DNA of 64,000 bases from Bacillota bacterium (lineage in GTDB: Bacteria > Bacillota > Clostridia > Christensenellales > SZUA-584): positions 1 to 64,000 of the forward strand of contig JAEYPS010000032.1 in NCBI GenBank assembly GCA_023410475.1, read 5' to 3'. The stretch's first letter is position 1. Each line of letters opens with the position of its first letter. This document shows positions 62,869 to 64,000 of this stretch, piece by piece. Made by a program: the position numbers and the translations under genes. The notes beneath the pieces are model-generated. The model was not told the origin of the DNA. It searched no databases and saw only the letters and a program-made list of their open reading frames with translations.

Positions 62869-64000
62869 ATGAACCCAGGAACTGACGCTGCCGAAACCAT
62901 GTTTCGGATGATGCTGCAAGGTACAGAAGTGGCGATACGTCTAACGGGAACGGGCGCGAAGAATCTCGCGGCACTGCTGTACCGGTACACGCAAGGCGAT
63001 AAACGCCTGAAAGGGGCAATCAACCTTAATAAACTGCTGAAAAGCGGCGACGAACTCACAATCGTGCGTATCGACCAGAGGGAGCTAGCCGAATTTAAGA
63101 CGCTGGCTCGTAAATACGGTGTGCTGTTTTCGGCTGTTCGGGATATCCGTGCGGCAGATGACATGTGCGACGTGTTCTTTAAAAAGAAGGATTATGCGAA
63201 GGTGGAACACGTCGTGGGCAAAATGGAGCTGGCCGGACTGTCGCATGAGCGGGAGCCGGTATTCAACAATCCCAAGAACGAATATGAAACGGTGATCGAT
63301 GAAAACGGAGAGCCCAAGCTAAAAAAAGAGCGTCAACAGCGGAGCGGCTCAGATATGCCAAATTCCAAATTGCCAACAAAAGAAAAGGTGGATACCCCCA
63401 AAATCGTCAGTGATATCAGGGCGGGCAAAAAGGAAGCCATGACGCCGGATAACTGGAAGACATTTTTGGGTATCAACGCGGCCATGTACGCCTATTCGCA
63501 GACCAATCAGGAACGCATATTTGAGCAGTATCCGAACGCCTCTGTTGTGCTGTCAAAGACAAAATGGCGTGAGCTTGGCCGGTATCCGCAGCAGGGTGCG
63601 CAGGGCATCTACGTGACCGCCCCTGAAATGATCGACGGAAAGCATACGGGCAATTACATCGACGCGAAGGTGTACGACATCTCCGAGACATACGGACGGG
63701 ATATTCCACGGCATGATGTGGTGTTGCGTGAAGATGGCGAGGCGATGGCATCCGAGATCAAGCGGCTCACAGACACCGCGCCCGTTCCTGTGGAAATCAG
63801 GGACGATATCGCGACGGATAGCTTTTACAGCCCGGACGACAGGAAAATCTATCTTCGCAGCGACATATCCAACAGCGAACGATATATCGGCCTGGTTAGG
63901 GAAACGCAGTATGCCAACGCCCATCTGAAGCAGGGACAGGCATATGACCGTGCCAACACTCGCTTCATGACTGAAAGTGTGGCATATTCGATGGCTGCAA
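62869..64000 (+). CDS. pcfB: PcfB-like (DUF3801) protein fused to ArdC-like domain (runs off window)
   Basis: ATG 62869 follows AAAGGAGG, and the frame is open to the window end (377 codons). Residues 1-125 match PcfB/DUF3801 (LTGTGAKNLAALLYRY, ELTIVRIDQRELAEFKTLAR, YGVLFSAVRD), an accessory of the coupling protein in conjugation. Residues about 190-260 resemble the ArdC N-terminal domain (NWKTFLGINAAMYAYSQTNQ, WRELGRYPQQGAQGI). A later part resembles a metallopeptidase-like segment. It should head the type IV secretion operon. Confidence 0.8.
   Translation, partial: MNPGTDAAETMFRMMLQGTEVAIRLTGTGAKNLAALLYRYTQGDKRLKGAINLNKLLKSGDELTIVRIDQRELAEFKTLARKYGVLFSAVRDIRAADDMCDVFFKKKDYAKVEHVVGKMELAGLSHEREPVFNNPKNEYETVIDENGEPKLKKERQQRSGSDMPNSKLPTKEKVDTPKIVSDIRAGKKEAMTPDNWKTFLGINAAMYAYSQTNQERIFEQYPNASVVLSKTKWRELGRYPQQGAQGIYVTAPEMIDGKHTGNYIDAKVYDISETYGRDIPRHDVVLREDGEAMASEIKRLTDTAPVPVEIRDDIATDSFYSPDDRKIYLRSDISNSERYIGLVRETQYANAHLKQGQAYDRANTRFMTESVAYSMAA

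Noticed and set aside
1..64000. CRISPR arrays, tRNA or rRNA genes
   Set aside because: No regularly spaced repeats, no cas genes, no tRNA T-loop plus acceptor patterns and no rRNA-like sequence were seen. A tRNAscan or CRISPR finder run would settle it.

Overview
The window looks like one stretch of a Clostridia (Firmicutes) chromosome. Support comes from strong AGGAGG-type ribosome sites, sigma-A style promoters, UGA used as stop, two-gene ABC exporters next to MerR/OmpR regulators, Tn1549-type conjugation genes and a c-di-GMP-I riboswitch. Species cannot be told from the sequence alone. No tRNA, rRNA or CRISPR array was seen.

Left part (1-24 kb), eroded accessory chromosome. It opens with transposase remnants (IS3, IS256, IS3) and two strong hairpins. 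A minus-strand five-gene sugar ABC importer operon follows (two permeases, an HlyD-like adaptor, a lipoprotein, an ATPase). Next come a broken LCP-family gene and a heavily deleted serine recombinase. Three regulated modules follow: an OmpR/histidine kinase pair before a FtsX-type ABC transporter; a TetR gene with a textbook double operator beside two alpha/beta hydrolases; and a MerR gene with a 19-bp-spacer promoter fused to an ABC-2 exporter and a membrane-bound serine hydrolase. Between them lie a truncated serine hydrolase, a CPBP protease with a damaged N-terminus and a 41-residue membrane peptide.

Middle part (24.2-28.6 kb), a small mobile unit. A consensus promoter and an intrinsic terminator bracket about 480 nt of structured, non-coding sequence. 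Then come a RepA-like AAA ATPase, an oriT-like 133-bp repeat with mobC, a TnpW-like protein and an intact large serine recombinase.

Right part (28.6-64 kb), an integrative conjugative element. It has ParA/ParB and ParM/ParR partition pairs and a Tad-like pilus module (CpaB, TadZ, CpaF, TadB, TadC, three small pilin-like proteins, a large CARDB/thioester-like surface protein, a prepilin peptidase). It also has a DNA-processing block: DUF3846 protein, a 2511-residue methyltransferase-helicase with a TnpV gene nested in another frame, a toprim primase-like protein, SSB, a second oriT-like repeat with mobC, and a relaxase. A PcfB-like gene runs off the right edge and probably starts the type IV secretion operon.

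Two cargo modules interrupt this backbone. One is an AT-rich three-gene cassette inside the pilus module (ParA-like ATPase, DUF4297/Cap4-type nuclease, Rad50-like ABC ATPase), which I read as a candidate anti-phage or anti-plasmid system. The other is a minus-strand c-di-GMP degradation pair (HD-GYP and degenerate GGDEF-EAL) behind a c-di-GMP-I riboswitch, between relaxase and pcfB. These two, the structured RNA, and the nested tnpV are the most interesting parts of the window.
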